Below are positions 11,001 to 22,535 of a DNA stretch of 64,000 nucleotides, in pieces. Both the position numbers and the translations under genes were made by a program. The stretch covers positions 7,938,501 to 8,002,500 of the forward strand of contig NC_135044.1 in the NCBI RefSeq assembly GCF_051020975.1, given 5' to 3'. Within the stretch, counting starts at the first letter, position 1. The number at the start of each line of letters is the position of its first letter. The DNA comes from Osmia lignaria lignaria. Its lineage: Eukaryota; Arthropoda; Insecta; Hymenoptera; Megachilidae. Below the pieces are notes generated by a model. The model made no database searches. It had not been told where the DNA came from and saw nothing but the letters and a program-made list of their open reading frames with translations.

Positions 11001-13180
11001 GTTCATTTACAACTCTGTTTAATACCCCATTGATAGTAGGACCCTGGATTTTCGATAATCACATTTTTATTAACATTTTAAATAACAAAAATGTGTTATT
11101 ATATCTAGAGTATATAAGTATATACCTGTGGATTATCTTTCGTAATGCTGTGATTTGCCATAGCATGCAATCTTGACTGAAAAGATGGATAATAATTTGT
11201 TCCTTGATGATTTCCTACTGTTCCAGAGAATGATGTAGTATTTGGTTGGTAATGACTTTGTAAATATGTTGTTCCATAAGGGTATGGATACTGTGCCGGT
11301 CGAGGCCAATGATACATATCATTGGGAGGATAATGGGTTATATGACCAGAATAACCAGCTCCAGGATACAACTGGCTTGCAGGTTCTGTTTGAGCTATAA
11401 CCTGAATATTTAAATAATTATTATATATTTCATTTGCGATTTATAATATACGTACCTCTTCAATTTTCTCATCTCCTGAACTTAACGGACTTAACGACAT
11501 TCTATCATCATCTGGCGGAGGTGGAGGTGGTGGCTCTTTTGGTGGTTCAGGCTCGATTTCATCCGGTGCAGGGCTGTAACTTCCCAATAATGCTTCATCT
11601 TCGCTCGAACTTATCACACTTCCTAGCTCTTCGTCGATAGAAAATTGATTAATGCTATTCTCATGCACTTTCCATTGTTCTTTATTTCTCTCCCTCATTT
11701 TTTCAAAACACGATTTGTATATCTCATGAGATAAAAACGGACTCGGTGGGTCTGAAAGTATTTCATTATCCGCGTTAACAGATTTTTTCTCGTCTTCCGA
11801 ATCGCTACCAAATTGCAGGAACGGAGGTGCCATTCCCCCTGCCTTGTCTTTTAATAACATAGCGATTCTGGTATCCAAATCTAACGTTTTACGAGTCTCC
11901 ACCGGTGAATCCCGAGATGAATTTTTCGTTACGTTCTGATTTTCTTTCTCTTTTTTCGGGGTCTGATGCATTTTTATATTAGAAGCCTTGGAAATTGGAA
12001 CTACGTTAGAATTAGAATTATCTAAATTTGTCCCATGCTGAACAGGCCACATAGATGATGATGCGTAAGTTGCAGTTCCTGTACTATTTCCCCACCACAT
12101 ACTAGAATTTTGTTGGATCGGAAGATTCTGAGATACACCTTGAGGCATACTTGGTAAATAATTATTCGGAGGTTGATGGTGGTAACCGCTATAGTAAAAA
12201 TCATAATTCGTAGCTGGAGTTGAATTTTGAGAATAATTACTAGAATAATTTAGTTCGCTAGGCGCAGTACCATAGCCTAAATCGCTTCCAGTACTACCAC
12301 TAGGAGTAGGATAATCTCGATATTTACTATATCTTGAATTCTCCGCATACGTATCCCTCACCTTTTCTATACTCGATACCATCTTTTTATTACTTTTAAA
12401 ATCATCCCTTTCTTCGGGAATAATTTTTTCAATCGGTGTTTGTTTCTCCTGTTCAATTTCAGGCTTGATTTCTTTTTCTATTTTCTTTTCTGGCTTCTTT
12501 TCAGCAGTTAATTCATCATAAATTTTTTTACATTCATCCCCAAATGCATCAAGAAATACTCTTAAAACTTTACCCATCACAGATGTATTATTTAATTTTT
12601 CTACACAAGCTTTAGAAGCCTTCGTACTTTCAAACACCACCCTTGCAATTCCAAGATGCTTATTCGTTAATGGATGATAATAAACAATTAGCTCTTCCAC
12701 AGCGCCGAATTTTTGAACCATATCCGATAAAAAAGTTTTATCAATATTGTCATTTAAATGGCAAAATGTTACTTCGAGCGGAGGCGGTTCACCACAATAA
12801 TTCGAGTCAATTTTAAACCTAGGTACAGGTAAATCGAGCTGTTCTAAACGAGTCCAAATTCGTGTTAATTGGGATCTCGGGTCTCGAGGTTGAACTTCCG
12901 GATAAGTTGGATCTCCTGGAACCATACCATCGTATCTATATAATTTTGTAGCACCTTTCACCAAAAATGGATCAACTAATAATTTATAATTTCTTGGCTT
13001 CTGAGCTGGTTGGGCAACAGATGTATCTTTTTGCGAATGCGGTGTATGAGCGTGGCTATGTTTCGACGATTGACTGGAATTTTGTGATGTATTTTGTATA
13101 GTTCCATGTGAATGCCGATGACGGTGTGAATGTGCATGCGAATGTCCATGTCCATGCCCATGTCTCTCCATTCCGTTCAT
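8004..13180 (-). CDS. Set1: Histone H3K4 methyltransferase SET1 (COMPASS catalytic subunit)
   Basis: Nuclear SETD1-type enzyme that methylates histone H3 lysine 4. About nine exons encode roughly 1,500 residues. The ATG at 13180-13178 is preceded in frame by TAA. Order of parts: a His-alternating tract (residues about 7-26), an RRM at about 132-212 (LEVTFCHLNDNIDKTFL through GKVLRVFLDAFG), a long disordered Ser/Asn/Pro-rich middle with PPPPPPPDDD, a conserved internal block (NTAFKLFEVWWDE), a Ser-rich run at about 10380-10500, the N-SET domain (DLMSEMAILYEFLTRGIDAED), and a SET domain (SGIHDWGLFAMEPI, YVGQMVRP, RFINHSCNPNCYAKV, EEITYDYKFP). Post-SET cysteines close the protein (PCLCGAPQCRGTLN). 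A 5' UTR intron is likely, with donor near 13589 and acceptor near 13216. Confidence 0.95.
10472..10497 (-). repeat. Trinucleotide repeat encoding polyserine in Set1
   Basis: About eight GAC units on the plus strand read TCG/TCT serine codons on the coding strand, inside a wider Ser-rich stretch. It is likely length-variable. Confidence 0.75.
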
Positions 13181-15216
13181 TGCCTCCAAGCATTATCCAC
13201 TCGCGTAACTTGCTAAACATAAAATCAGAATTACATTATCATTATATAATAAACCTTTTAAGTATTTAAAGATACTAAAATACTAAATAGTATATATGTA
13301 TAATAGCACTGCAAGGAAAAACAATACAGAAAATATTAGCATAAGATAAGATCTAATTATCACTTGTAAAGTTATATTTGTCTTTATAATTCCAAAGTTC
13401 CTACTACATAATTATAATATATGGAATGTTGAAACTATTGTATAGTTAAAAAATAAAAATTTCAAATAAACAAACTAATAAAAGAAGATTAAATGGTACA
13501 TTTAAGATTAAATGCTCCAAATTTATACTAATACAAGAAATATTATTGCTTAACATAATATATGATAGAAATGTTGTTCAACTTACGACCAGAATGATTT
13601 CGTGTCTCCGATGAATTGCTTTGCTTATGAATACAAGAAATTCATGTTTCAATAATACATAACCTTAAATGTTTCAAAAATTTTAGGTTGTACTTTCGTA
13701 TGAATAAACAATGTGACAACCATTTCGTAAAAAGAATTCCGTGAATCACGTCTTTTAAAGTTATATCCTTGTATAAATTCCAGTGAAGCAATGCCTCTTT
13801 CTATGGGAAACACAATCCTTAAGTTTTATACAAATACGTCCCGGTTTTTTCAAAAGTGTAATTTTTCAACTTGCTTGTATAATATTGTATTTACTATGTG
13901 GACGTCATTTATGTGTTAGCTTCAATATCTCATTCCGTTTTATTCTTCGTTGATATCGTTCTTCATAAAAAATATAGGTTTATTGATACTACCTTTCCGA
14001 CACACCAGCGCAAAACTACTTCAATGTTTGACTGTTAGTACAACGCACTGCACCCTGGCATTTTCCTAATTTTTATTGAGTTATAATCAGTATTGCAAAC
14101 GATGGTGTGTCAACTAAATAATTTACCGATACTTATTTCACTTTAATTCAATGTATGGAATACGTTTACTGTACGTTAACAAATTCATAGCTTTGATAAA
14201 ACTACGTGAACAGTTTCGGATGACGCCATCCTTGTTGTAAAGAGCATGACGGTTCTTTTAATCATTTTTACTAAACAAATGATATGAACATTTTCAGTGA
14301 AAGTAAGATATTTTTCATAATCATAAAGACGATGTTTAGACTATTTTATCAATAAATTAATAGGCTAAAGTACCCCAAAGAAACATCCAAGCGTGCAACT
14401 GAGCCAAATATGTAACATTTTTTTTCGTGTCCTATTCTGTCTTGATTCACAGATTTTAGTTGCGTCGAGAAAATAGTTGAAAATTTCGCCTGCTACTGGC
14501 ATTCTGTTATATTTACCAATAATTTACTAATTAACGCTTAATAACGGTATTGCAAAATAATTGTTGAAATTCTTCTCATACAATGAGTAGCATTTAATAC
14601 ACGTATTGGTCAGTCTTGATCTAAGAGAATTTTCATGAAACCTATTGGCAAATGAACTTTCTGCTTCTAAAGAAAATTGCGCATTATCGTGCGCATACGT
14701 AATACGTATATAAGCGCCATACTTTGTATCAAAATAACATTAAAATACATTTTAAAATATATTCATGAAAGTAAAATTATATTACAGCTTAATACTTATG
14801 AAAATATCGAAGAAAAGTAAAATACAAATTCTCCCAAAAAAATCAGTTTTACTTTTGTAGTTTGCTTTTGATAAGAAAAAAATCTTCTTCATTTCATTTA
14901 CATCTGAGAAGAAAGTAATTGATTACTTTTTGATAATTCTAAATAAATAAATAATCAATCAATTTTTTATTATCTACAAGCTGTAATATTTATTTGTTAC
15001 CGATGAAGGGTTAATATATTTACTGTTTCTTTATAATTCGAAAGAGGGCGTAAATGCTACAATTACAACCTAACCTATGGTTCATCTATGAAATGGTCAA
15101 CTAAAGTCAGTATTTTGTGCCTATTAAATTTTGCATTTCCATCTTAGTAATTTGTTGTACATTTTAAGTCAATTTAAAATAACTACCTTAAAGTAAAAGA
15201 AAAGTTGTTTTTAAAA
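13181..15216. promoter_or_regulatory. Divergent interval between Set1 and UQCRH
   Basis: About 2 kb between two start codons facing away. It contains the Set1 leader, with a canonical GTAAGT donor near 13588 on the minus strand. No coding frame with family features was seen. A small GCGCATACG-rich patch sits near 14685-14715. Otherwise the interval is AT-rich. Confidence 0.5.
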
Positions 15217-15626
15217 ATGTCTTTTCTACAAAGTTTCTTTAAACGTAATATCCCAACCGTAAAGGCTGAAGAGGAAGACGGAGAATTAGTTGATCCTCAA
15301 AAACAGCTTCGGGTAAGTCAAAATTATTATATAATGCTTATATTATAATAACAATGAAACTTTTCTGTTAACAATTCAAAATCTGTTACTTATTCAAAAT
15401 AGTAGAAGTTTTTAATTATTGCATTTATAACAAATGATTTTATTTTTTCCAGGAAAAATGTGCAAAAAGAGCTAAATGTGCTACTATGCAAGAGAAACTA
15501 ACTACATGTAATGATCGTGTTAATTCAACTCCTGAGACAGAAGAAACTTGTCTTGAGGAATTAATCGATTATGTAGAATGTGTAGATCATTGTGTAGCAG
15601 AGAAACTGTTCAGTTTACTTAAGTAA
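15217..15626 (+). CDS. UQCRH: Cytochrome b-c1 complex hinge protein (complex III subunit 6)
   Basis: Small acidic intermembrane-space subunit of respiratory complex III that helps dock cytochrome c on cytochrome c1. Exons 15217-15312 and 15453-15626 give 89 residues, the usual size. Seen: N-terminal MSFLQSFFKRNIP, acidic EEEDGELVDPQ, then cysteines in EKCAKRAKC, LTTC, EETC and YVECVDHC, which would form the disulfide-linked helical hairpin. The acidic stretch is shorter than in mammals. The gene stands alone, divergent from Set1 and convergent with ANKFY1. Confidence 0.94.
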
Positions 15627-15944
15627 GACCGTGAATCAATTGAAATGTGTAATCATTGTTAAAGAATCTTGTAAATCGATACATTGTAGACATATAACAT
15701 TAGGAATAAATGGTTATTTATAAGTAAGTATTAATTTATGTTGATATTCCTTTATCTGTATTTAAAATTTAAGAGCTATAAATTTAACAAAATTTCAACA
15801 AGAGGAATTATATAATACAATGAGTTACAATATGCTTGATATAGAATTATATAAAAACATTTGGTATAGCCTTCATAAGAAATGTATATGGAATGACATT
15901 TATTTTATTTACATCCGAATGTTTCTTTTATTTGAAGTCTTATA

Positions 15945-18900
15945 TTATTCAGCACCTACTTGTAATACATCAAAACATACTGCACAAACACGCACTGGTT
16001 TATTTAATCCGAATTTTACAATTGGAACATCTTGACCAGAACATTTATTGCACAAAACTCGACCACAGTGACGGCTAAAAAAAGTAAAAAAAAAAAATTA
16101 GTTTTATATAAATGTAAATTATATATATATATATATATATAATATATGTTACAGTTTTTGTACCAGTGATGTTTTCGCATTGTGAGAGAGAATTTTGTAC
16201 CACATTCCAAACAGAGATCTTTATCAGCCCATGGTGCTTCTTGCGTCAACGAGTCTAATAATCTATACAGTAACTGTTTCGTTGCTACTTGATAATTAAA
16301 AATTGTAATTCCTTCTTTATTCATCGATGCTAAACATGCACCCGATTTTACTAACGTACGACAAAGTTGACCATTGCCTTTCATATAAGCTATCAGTAAT
16401 GGAGTATTACCATCCAAGTCTTAAACAAAATATCTTTATTAGAATTCATTTATATTTATATTTAGTTTAATATATTTTTATATATTTTTACCTGCATTAT
16501 TTACTGGATAGTGTGACATACATTCTAAGAAAAGTTCGCATATAGTTGCTGCATTATCTTTTCCACATCTGGCTAATTCATGTAAAGCATTTCTTCCTTT
16601 AAGATTGACCGCCTCTGCATCTAGTGTACATTCAGTTAAAAGTGTTCTTACTACTCCTACATGACCTTCTCTTACAGCTACATGTAATGCATTGTCGCCG
16701 TCTGCATTTACAGCATCAAAATTAATATTGTTCTAAGAAGAAGAAGAAGAAAACGGATGTTAATAATGATGTTTACTAAATAAATATTTATGATACTGTG
16801 TATTACCTGCAATAAGGCAGAGGCAACTGCAGCATGTCCTGCTTTTGCAACAGCGTGTAATGCGGTATTTCTATTTGCATCCGTATCATTAACGCGCGCA
16901 CCAGCCAAAATTAAACTTCGCACTAACATTTCATTTCCAGATATTGCAGCAAGATGTAAAGGCGGAGTTTGTGTAACATCGTGAACTCTGGAATTTACAT
17001 CTACCTACAAAATTAGTTGTTTTATTGAAAAATTCCAACTAAATTGAAATATGCATTTTCATACCTACCTGTATAGATAATAGAAACAAAATACTTTCCA
17101 TATCATTCTTTTGAATAGCAGTATGTAAAAAGTTTCTACCTTTGTTGTCATACTGTTCAGCAGCTTTAGGTAATCGTTCTAATATCGCTTGTGCCGCCTT
17201 ATTGTTTCGGAATGTCAAAGCTGTTGCAAATGGTGTTAAACCTTTTTTATCTCGTTTGTTTAAATCTATGTTAGGATGACAAAGCAACAGAGAAATAATT
17301 TGTGAATGTTGATTTTGTATGGCTACATGAACTGGAGTTTTCCCTTCTATATCTCGAGCATTTATATCGGCATCGTGTTCAATAAGCGTTTGCACAACTT
17401 GCTCTAAACCCCACTGACAACTTATGTGCAATGGAGTACATTCATCTCTAGCTTCATCACCTCCCGAGCCATCTGGACCAAGTTTTTTTGGAGCATTCAA
17501 ATCGCAACCACTAAAATAGAAATATTACTTAAAAGCTATACTACAACTTTTTATAACAATCTTCCAATGCATTAGACACCTTCTTATAAGAAATTGTGCA
17601 ATGTCTTCTTTATTCTCATCAATTGCTCTATGCAATAATGTTTGTAGGCAACCATCTGGACCAGGTCCCCAACAATCAGTATCAGCTCCATATTTAACTA
17701 AAATAGATGCTATATCTTCTTGATCCGAATCCAATGCATCCCATAACGGACATCCTACAGAAGTATCCACACCTCTTTTACAAAGAGCTTCAACAACTTC
17801 ACCTAGTCTACAGTGCACAGAAAGTTGTAAAGGGGCCTCTCCATTTGCAGTCCTAAGTTAAAATTTTTAAGTATCACATGGTGGGTTAAATAATGCTAAA
17901 TTTAAATATTAAATAAATTAAAGATACCTCGCGTTCATGTCTGCACCATTTTCTAATAAAAAGATTGCCGTTGCTGAATCCTCTTTTAATATTGCTTGAT
18001 GTAATAACGTTAAGCCTTCTTTATTATATTCGTTGATATTTGCTCCAGCTTTTATCAAAGCCAAAACAATATCTTTACCTTTTTTAAATGGAGCTTTAAT
18101 AGCTATGCTCAAAGGTGTTTCGTTTGCATTATTTTTCAAATTTAACTGAGAATTCGAATTAGGTGCATCTAATAATTCTACTACAATATCAAAGTATAAA
18201 TTTGATACAGCAATATGTATCGGCGCATCACCGGTAGAAAATGCAACTTCGTCCACTGGAAGACCATTTTTTAATAAAGCTTGCGTCAAGTTTCTTGAAC
18301 CAACTTTACAAGCTTCGTGTAAAACTGAATATCCTTCATTATTTTTTTTCATCAAATTATCTTTACAATGTTCGATTAAAAACAGTGCTGCTTCTTCTTT
18401 ACATTCTCTTATTAAAACATGTAGCAAAGTGTCTTCTGTATTTTTATATATAGGATTAGAAGTTACACCTTTATCTAAAAGTTGTTTAGCAAAAAATTGA
18501 CCAAACGGATCTAATTTCATTGCGATGCACAATGGAGTATCATCCTCGTTAGTAGTTTTGTTCAAGTTTAAATCTGTACATTCTATCAAAATATCAAACA
18601 GCGGTTCGTTTCTTTCCTGTATGCACTTGTGTAAAGCAGTCCTACAAGAACAAATACGACAATAAATTAATATATTATTTTTAATGAAAATTGAATAATA
18701 TAGGAACAATTAAATTACCATCCTTTATGATTTTGTAAATTAGGATCAATCCCAGCTTGTAACAAACGGGACGCGATCGATAACATATTTTCTGAACTAT
18801 GTTTTGTTATCAAATGTAAAACAGTACATCCTTCTAGTTCTTCAGGATTCTTTATGTCTTTTGTATTTCCAGTAAGTTTCAGAGGGTTGCATAGCTGTTG

Positions 18901-21894
18901 TACGTTACCACTATTTTGCAACTGTTCTATTATAAATTCTGCTGAATAAGAATCTCCTTTAATAATAGCAGCTTGGAGTAAAGTAAGTCCTTTTGAATCT
19001 TTTGCATTTAAATCAGCCCCATGCTTAACTAAGGTACGTGCTAATGATGGTTGACATGTTTTTAAAGCAACTTCCAATGGTAATTCTCCTTTGTGATCTA
19101 GTGCATTAACGGCTTTAGTTAACTAAAAAGAATAAAAATAAAAAAATGATTAATTAAATATATATTATAAAGTTTCTGGTTTAGATAAAGTTTTTCAAGT
19201 ATTCTTTGAGAACCACTGCTTCGCATTTTATGCGTAATGAGATGCGCGTAGAAGTGGGTAGCGGATGCTTATACGTGCACGTATTAGTGATTTCTACATA
19301 CTACATTTATTATTAAGGACTACATAACGGCGTTAAAACGCAAACGGAAAGAAATATGATGATTACATTCTGATAAAACAGAACGGGCAGTTTATAAAGG
19401 ATAGAAAAATCATGACGTGGCGTAGAAAACGGTCGCCTAACCACAGTCAGCTTTCGGTCAAACGGACGCATTTCGTCGCAGAACAAAGAGAACAGTTAAC
19501 AAACACTCTGTCATCGCAATGTGACATTTGGTGAATGTTAATAAATTAATGTTATTAGGAATAAGTGAAAGTGTTTAATTAAATTATGTTCTACTTAGTA
19601 AATTTATGACACTTTATATAATATAAGAGAAATTTAATTATGAATTCAACAGTCCTTGATATATTTACCAATTGATATTTGTTTAGATCTGTAAGTTTTT
19701 TTTTCTTTTTTCATTAAAAACCAATTTTATAATTGTAGTATGTATAAATAACTGTTACAAGTAATAATATTTAATAAATTTAATGTTTAATTAATTAAAA
19801 TTATTTCAGGTTTGTAAAATGACAATGATCAATTAAATTTTAGTAATAAACATAAATTGTTACGAAAATTGTAAATAATATTTAAAAAATATATTCTTAA
19901 AAATATACATAAATACTCTGCTAATAATTGACTGTATTTTGGACATAAATAAGATGGCTTTTCAAACAAAATCAAATAAGGTTTTACTAATTACTGCATT
20001 TTTTCTATGTATGTACCTACTCAAAATATTTGTTAATGTTATTTAATTAACAAAATTAGTATTTAATATATCTGAATATTTTTAATTATATTCTTTAAAC
20101 ACTGAATAGTTTTAGACACAATAATAAAACCCATAACTGCAGATGGTATTTCATGTTTCAAATGTTTACCATCACAACCAGGAAATGAAGAAACTGATTT
20201 ATTATGTTCACAATTTGATGGAAGTTCTAGATTTCAAGTTTACTGTCCATCATCAACACTTTGTAAGAAGAAAACTATTTACTATAAATTTAAATGTAAG
20301 TAAATATTTATCATATTTAAAAATATATATATTTTTATACTAATTACTTTGTCATTTTTTACAGCATCTGTAATAACAACTGTAGAGAGGGATTGTGCAC
20401 TTCAAAAAAACACAGTTCCCATTTACAATGATGTAGATAATAATTGGAATGATAACGAAGAAATTGTGAAAACAGCTTATGAAGAAGGTTGTTTTATTGG
20501 TGAAGATAGAGGAGCCCCAGTAGGTCCACCAGAGTATTGTTTTTGTAGTTTCCATTTATGCAATTCATCAGAATCAATGAAAACTATGAATGTATATCAT
20601 ATTGCTTTGCTCACAGTAACATTATTATTTACAAAATCGTTATGAATTTTTCTGTTTATGTACTTACTAGGATAAAAAAGAAAACATTGAAATATATATA
20701 TGTTTGAAAAGTTTTTAAAAAGTAATATAAAAAGTATTAACATTTTTTACGAAATAATCTTTCTTCTTCTAATACCTTGTTTGTATCATTCTTTTTAGTA
20801 CTTTCAAATGCAGAAAATAAAATATAATCAATGTTTCAAAATGATACATCATGCTTATAAGCAATATTTATATTAACAAATTTTTAACTTACCCCTGTAT
20901 TGTTTTCCACCAAATACAAAAACACTACATCTTCTCTCATCAATCTAACAGCAGCATGTAATGGGTATTTACTCTTTGTTTGCAATAATTTGTACAATAA
21001 AGATCCAGGCATTTCTTTAAAATCTTCTCCACTCAAATCTTCCTAAACATATCAATTTTGAATAAACTGATGTTATAATACTGATCAATATTCAAAGTAA
21101 TGAACATAATACATAATAAATATCTTACCCAATGTGCTGAAATCAAAGAGCTACAATGCTCTTTTAATTGTCGAGTTCCTAATTCTTCAGCAATAGCATA
21201 CAATTGTACACAATCTTTGAGTCCCACATTTCCAATTAAATATTTCTCGCAAAGTTCAACTAATTCTGTCAATTGAAAACTGGAAGCTGCTTTCATTAAA
21301 TCTACTGTTAAATTTTCTTGACCAACTTTTCCCATATATATCCATTTTAATAACACCAATCCAACATTAGGATCTAAATGAGTCCAATCTACAAACATAT
21401 TCTATATTATACATATGAGTTTTTTTTTACATATGTTTCTATTAAACCTTTAACTAATTACCTAATGTAGTTGCTTCAGCAATCATTGGATCACTGAAAA
21501 AATCTGTTCTAGCAGATAAGATAAACTTATGTGCTGGTATTTCTTGATCCTTTAATTTAATAGTTACATCACTATAACATAATATTTGTTAATGAAAATG
21601 CTAATGTATAAAGTTATAAACTTAAAAGATTACACACCTATATCGACGTTGATTGTATAGTGATGCTATAATTGTTAAAAGTCTTCCAATAAATCCAGAA
21701 TCTTGTTTACTTGCAGTAACAATAGCATATTCACGTTGCAGTTCTGTGTTTGTATTATATAAATTAATGTATTGTTCTCGCAACAAAGATAAATGTTGTT
21801 GCCATTTCTGTGCTTCCATAGCATCCTCTAAAACGTAAGCATATGATTGGAAACAATTGATTAATTTACAAGTAAGTGTTTTTAACTTACCCAT
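15945..21894 (-). CDS. ANKFY1: Ankyrin repeat and FYVE domain protein (Rabankyrin-5)
   Basis: Rab5 effector on early endosomes and macropinosomes. The first coding exon is only ATGG (21894), with a GTAAGT donor; exon 2 continues EDAMEAQKWQQHL, an N-terminal coiled coil. Next come a BTB/BACK region (about 21650-20890), roughly twenty ankyrin repeats (about 19130-16370), and a C-terminal FYVE zinc finger (LCLECGTKFSLTMRKHH, then SRHCGRVLCNKCSGQDVPI and VRVCAVCFDVL). The FYVE basic motif reads RKHHxSRHCGR, close to the canonical R(R/K)HHCRxCG but with Ser or Trp-adjacent sequence at the splice junction, so the exact residue depends on the junction near 16150. Conserved family block: WGPGPDGCLQTLLHRAIDEN. 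Length is about 1,100 residues. An antisense Ly6 gene lies in the intron between about 19130 and 20890. TAA is at 15947-15945. Confidence 0.93.
16118..16142. repeat. (TA)n microsatellite in an ANKFY1 intron
   Basis: An alternating TA run of about 22 bp lies in the last intron. No function is evident. Confidence 0.7.
19131..19953 (+). promoter_or_regulatory. Probable promoter and 5' UTR of the nested Ly6 gene
   Basis: The less AT-rich stretch at about 19200-19530 contains TGACGTGG (near 19432) and TCAGCTTTCGG. Downstream a leader intron is suggested by GATCTGTAAGT (donor near 19691) and TTATTTCAG (near 19808). Together these fit a plus-strand transcription start inside the ANKFY1 intron. Confidence 0.4.
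19954..20645 (+). CDS. Ly6/uPAR-family GPI-anchored protein, nested antisense in ANKFY1
   Basis: Three exons (19954-20008, 20116-20295, 20365-20645) encode 171 residues. Seen: a signal peptide (basic start, then VLLITAFFL), ten cysteines in the three-finger order beginning SCFKC and ending CFCSFHLCNSS with the hallmark C-terminal CN, and a hydrophobic tail (IALLTVTLLF) fitting GPI-anchor addition. Insect members of this family act at the cell surface, for example in septate junctions or as channel partners; the specific role here cannot be told. Exons 1 and 2 both break one nucleotide into a codon, as is common in the family. The whole gene sits in one ANKFY1 intron on the opposite strand. 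Confidence 0.85.
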
Positions 21895-22535
21895 GATTAC
21901 ACTAGCAATTATATTAATTCTTTTATGAAGTACAAAAAATTATTGCATGTTCACGTTTTCACACTGGTTTATATTTGTTCTGCACAATCCATTCCCTACA
22001 AAAACAATAAAAAAAGAATGATTAAAATTTGTAGGAGGAAACTTCCAAAAAAGAAGGCCGACGTATCGCTTACACTTAAATAATCTACAAATGAAATTCT
22101 ATCATATATGATACGCTCGCATACAGTCTTCATTGTATTTGTCATATAAGCACATACATATTTTCATTCTAAACTCAGAAAATTGTAAGTCACAGTTTTT
22201 TGAAAGATACAAAAACTTCTATTTAGACTTCTAAAAGAAACAAAAAAACGTTTAACCTTTGATTCTAATAGCAGTGACTACAGATACACCAAGACTGGAT
22301 ATATTTTTGGTCTAGAGCGTCATGATTTTATGGGGTCTCAAATACCCCCAGATAAGGTTTGGCCTCCATGGGGAGAGTATTTATATATATATGTATGTAA
22401 ACACTGAACATTTTGTTGTATGGAACAATTGTGGTATGTTTAAATAAAATATTGTAAAATAATTAATCTATAATTAGTCTTAGTAAGGATTAACAGTATT
22501 ATACTTAATATAACTTTGAATAATTATTAATCAAC
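21895..22535. promoter_or_regulatory. Divergent promoter interval of ANKFY1 and DDX11
   Basis: 641 bp separate two start codons facing away. A small hairpin-capable element (GGGGT, seven bases, ACCCC) lies near 22334-22350 in a locally GC-richer patch, followed by a short TATATATA run near 22383. The rest is AT-rich. Confidence 0.45.

Noticed and set aside
13181..13189. Set1 frame extended to a TTG at 13189
   Set aside because: TTG is not a credible start here; the first ATG is at 13180 and a TAA lies in frame just upstream.
15820..16035. 71-codon plus-strand frame near UQCRH
   Set aside because: It is the antisense of the last ANKFY1 exon encoding the FYVE finger.
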